Assembly (NCBI GenBank): GCA_963210315.1
Contig: OY723292.1
Coordinates: forward strand, 992,001 to 1,056,000
Source of the DNA: Rhynchopus euleeides
Lineage: Eukaryota; Euglenozoa; Diplonemea; Diplonemida; Diplonemidae
Length of the DNA stretch: 64,000 bases
Direction: 5' to 3'
Shown here one piece after another: positions 60,918 through 64,000 of the stretch. Each line of letters opens with the position of its first letter. Positions within the stretch are counted from its first letter, which is position 1. The notes beneath the pieces were generated by a model that saw nothing but the letters and a program-made list of their open reading frames with translations, did no database searches and was not told the origin of the DNA. The translations under genes and the position numbers were made by a program.

Positions 60918-62139
60918 ATGCACCGTGATGTGCTTTACCAACCCGGGTGTTTGACGCCTTCGAAGATGCCTGTCGGCGAGCTGATGATCGGGGGGCCGGG
61001 GAACGGCATTTTCCTCCGCGAGACGACGCGGCGCCGCCGCGTCGGACCCTACGAGCTGAACCAGCGCATCGGCGCAGGCAGCAGCGGTGCCATCCACCTG
61101 GCACGCGATGTCAACACGGGGGAGGAGGTCGCAGTCAAGCTTGTCTCCAACAGCAACAAGACCCTGATGGCCGAAGCAAGCTTCTACCGGAAATACGGCG
61201 GCACGAAGGGGATCCCGAGGATGAAGTGGTGGGGCCGCTCCGACCCCAACGAGTGGGCCCTCATTCTGGACCGCCTATCTGTCTCTATCCGGCAGCTGCG
61301 CGAGGAGGGGGGGCCCATGGGTCTCCCGATAGGAGGCTTCGTGCTCCTCGCCCTTCAGATGGTCGAGCGGCTGCAGTCGCTCCATGAAAACCACTTCCTC
61401 CACCGCGATGTAAAGCCGGATAACTTCATGCTGGGTGTCGGAGCCAACCGGGACACCGTCTATCTGATTGACTTCGGGCTCGCCTGTCACTACGTTACGC
61501 CTGGCCCTAAAGGGAAGCTGATCCATGCGGAGATTTCCGGAGGGCAGAACTTCTCAGGAACACCCGACTTCGCGTCGCTCAACGTCCACAACGGGCACAG
61601 CCCCTCCAGGCGCGACGACCTGGAGTCTTTGAGCTATGTGCTGATCTTCCTGCTGCGGGGTTCGCTCCCCTGGCAGAACAAGCGCTCCGACTCGCACGAG
61701 GCGCTGATCAGTGCAGTGGGGGAGCACAAGAGGAAGCTTTCCGCTGTGACTCTGTGCCGTGGGCTGCCGCCGCCCATGCTGCAGTTCCTAATGTACACCC
61801 GGACCCTGGGGTTCAAGGAGGCACCGGACTACAGCGTATGCCCAAAGGGAGGGGGGGGGGGTGGGAATAATGAAAGGGCGCGGGTGAAGGGTCAGTGGGG
61901 TTTTGAGTGTACAGCTGCAAACCGCTCTCTGAGAGAAAAGCTTCATATTATTTGCTGCGTTGATGCTTTCTCCACACACAGATAGCCTCCCGGCTCCCTT
62001 CACGCACCACCACACCACCGCACACCACCTACAGTACCTCACCGACCTGCTGCGCTCCATCGCGAGGCCTGACTTTGACTTCTCACAGTCGCTCACAAAG
62101 GCACTGGGCCTGAACAAAGGCCCTCGGAGCAAGCTGTAG
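60918..62139 (+). CDS. Casein kinase 1 family protein kinase
   Basis: Ser/Thr kinase. Exons 60918-61835 and 62035-62139, phase 0, donor GTATGC, acceptor CCTACAG; 340 residues. It has a glycine loop RIGAGSSGAIHLA, ATP-binding Lys74 (VAVKLVS), HRDVKPDNF (catalytic Asp164) and LIDFGLACHY (Asp185). CK1-specific features are HRDxKPDNF, SGTPDFASLNVHNG in place of the APE motif, and SRRDDLESLSYVLIFLLRGSLPW. The join gives PDYS-YLTDLLRS, the usual CK1 PDY.YL helix, which supports the acceptor choice over an earlier one. The C-terminal tail is short, without a long regulatory extension. Start could instead be 60966. Confidence 0.93.
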
Positions 62140-64000
62140 ATGCCATTCCCTTCCCTCTGCGATCCTGGCTTCTCTCTGCCAGCCCCGCCCTCCCCCACCT
62201 GCCCTGCCTTGGCAAGCCAAGGCGAAGCGGACAGGGATGCGGGTGCGGGCAGAAGAGGTCGCTGCAGAAGGACCCACTGGGCGGGTGTGCCGTCATCTGG
62301 CTCTCGCCCCCCCTGAGCACGTGCCTAAACCCTTTGGGGGAGGTGGTGTGCATGGGTGTGGGTGCAGGAGGGCTTCCCGGGAGGCCGGGAGGGGTCGGAG
62401 GTCTGCGAGAAGCCCTTCTTGCTCCAGGTGGGTTATTGTTGCTGGCTCGGGCCGGAGCGGTAGGGCATTCGGTCTGGTTGCAGTGCAGCAGCACAGCACC
62501 GCAGCACCGTAGTAGAACATTTCGTAAGTATTGTGCAGATCTGGTTTGTCCTGTTCTGAGTTTCATCGCCATTACATTTTTTCCCGCCATCTCCGTTGCG
62601 ACTGCGTGTGTGTGTCTGCCTGTCGTTTTGCTTCCACGAGTTACAAGGCGACGCAGAGAGGGCAAATCCGCGAAGTATCGAAGGAAAGACGGGACGACTG
62701 AGTCTTGAGGATCAAACACCTCCATACACCACCACTCGGGGCCCCTCCCCCCCCCCCCCCCCCTCCAACACAGCCTTGCGACACAGAACTGTGAGCTCAG
62801 CGGGGTAGTTCGGGGGCTGCTTCGTTTTACAGTTGCTGGATGGTGGCTCGTAACGTCAGTGCCCATTTTTACGGGCAAAAGGTGAAAGAGATTGGTGCAA
62901 AGAACAGCACGACGCGTGAGTAAGGGGGCGGGGGGGGAGGTGGGGGTGGTGAGGGTGGGCGGCGCAGCTGGTGGAGGGGGGGGATACCGCAAGAACGGTA
63001 TAAATTACAACCGAATCCCTGAAGAAACTAAAAGGCTCGGTGCGGTGCCGTGCAGCTTACAGCCTTTGGGACGGTGGGAGTGGGGACAGACCCCAAGAAT
63101 TGCAGCAGTCAAAAGGGTGGACCTCACGAGGTGCGTTCGGCGTGGTATACCATCAGACTCGTTCCTTGAGAGCAGCAAAGTGGTGTCTGCCACTGCTTTG
63201 CGCGCCACGCCTGTTGCAGGCCTGATAAGGAGCAACGGCGCATTGGACGAAAACAATCAACACACCTTGTGAGGGCCTTCGCTCAGAAGTGCAGAAAAGT
63301 GAGGAAAAGGCGAACCGCCTCACAACACTGCCTGCAAAGCAACACGGTTTGATGCACAGGGCGAAGCCCCTTCTGACAACTGGTGCAATTGGTGCACGCC
63401 ACAGTGTGGTTGTCCCGTCGGACGGGTGTCGTAGATGCCAGGGTCAATAATGGCGTGGACCGTGCCCCGCGCGGTAGTCGCCTCTGTCATGCTACAGTAT
63501 ACGTTGAACTGTCACGTCAAGAAAGTGAAAACGAAAAAAAAAATAACGCAACAATCCAAACAACCACCCAAAAAAAACGTCGCCACGTATTGTGTTACAC
63601 CGTTTGTGAGGCACTCCGAGCTACAGCGGCTCATAACGCAACTCGCTTTTTTTCTTTAGACTATCGAGAAGTGGCGTCGTGTGATACAGCCCTGAAGGTC
63701 TGTGCGAAGCTGTGCCCGAGCTCTGCGAACGCAAGTGATCAGAGCGGGCATGCCGCCTCGCACTCTGCAAACGTCGGCCCGACCCCCGCACATGATCTGC
63801 CTGTAAGGCAGAACTGTCTGGAATGTCACTCCTCCAGGCATTTAGCTGAGCCTGTTCCATTCTCAGGAGCAGGCGCAGTGCAGATCATGAAGTATGCTGG
63901 AAACGAAATGGAAGAATAAAAGAAATCAAAGGAAATTGCAGCATCTCACTAACCTCCTAGGTGCTACTGGTTCCACGCTAGACTGTAATGTAGAGTATGT
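62140..64000. other. Intergenic to right edge
   Basis: No gene confidently supported. Holds a C run (62748-62763), a likely degenerate MITE starting GGGCCTTCGCTCAGAAG (63275) and ending near GGCGAAGCCCC (~63370), and AATAAA at 63915-63920. The 178-codon frame at 63383-63919 lacks any recognisable feature. Confidence 0.4.

Noticed and set aside
63383-63919. 178-codon frame at the right edge
   Set aside because: Composition unlike the host genes, no domain, runs through A-rich sequence; left as unannotated.

Overview
The window is nuclear DNA of a GC-rich unicellular eukaryote, most likely a flagellated protist. Dynein heavy chain, beta-tubulin, Argonaute and casein kinase 1 genes are all split by GT-AG introns. 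Nearly every 5' splice site reads GTATG, and introns tend to end in long C-rich tracts before CAG. I cannot assign the lineage from sequence alone; the beta-tubulin ends in -EQY, as in kinetoplastids and euglenids, but this is weak evidence. All confident host genes lie on the + strand.

Genes from left to right: the 3' end of a dynein heavy chain (to 4403); beta-tubulin copy 1 (6167-7507); an Argonaute with a degenerate catalytic tetrad (7947-12171); beta-tubulin copy 2, identical to copy 1 (13156-14496); a MYND-finger protein with a predicted C-terminal membrane anchor (17852-21083); an unrecognised low-complexity protein (22737-25136); a zinc-finger/B-box/WD40 protein (25910-27763); a glycine-rich secreted protein (31129-32715); a mucin-like repeat surface protein with one membrane segment (36411-38891); an EF-hand protein with a C-terminal small-GTPase domain (40163-43399); a PDZ protein (44551-45144); a histidine phosphatase (59186-59956); and a casein kinase 1 family kinase (60918-62139).

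The spaces between genes, and several introns, are full of DNA transposons whose ends can be read directly. They are: a hAT-like element with 8-bp target duplications inside Argonaute intron 1; two inverted 868/869-bp elements with perfect 9-bp duplications; a family of TA-duplicating elements with long or palindrome-rich terminal inverted repeats (14811-16328, 34251-34724, 45869-47016, 47928-49521, 49524-50670); several MITE families; and a possible retroposon flanked by a 21-bp repeat.

The most unusual region is 54534-57505. This element has hAT-like termini set in C runs and carries both an apparently complete tyrosine recombinase gene and a BED-finger hAT transposase fragment. A GCGCGC-TTCG-GCGCGC hairpin and a second GC-rich repeat recur together in this element, in the Argonaute-intron hAT element and in the 868-bp elements, which suggests a mobile or functional module shared between transposon families.
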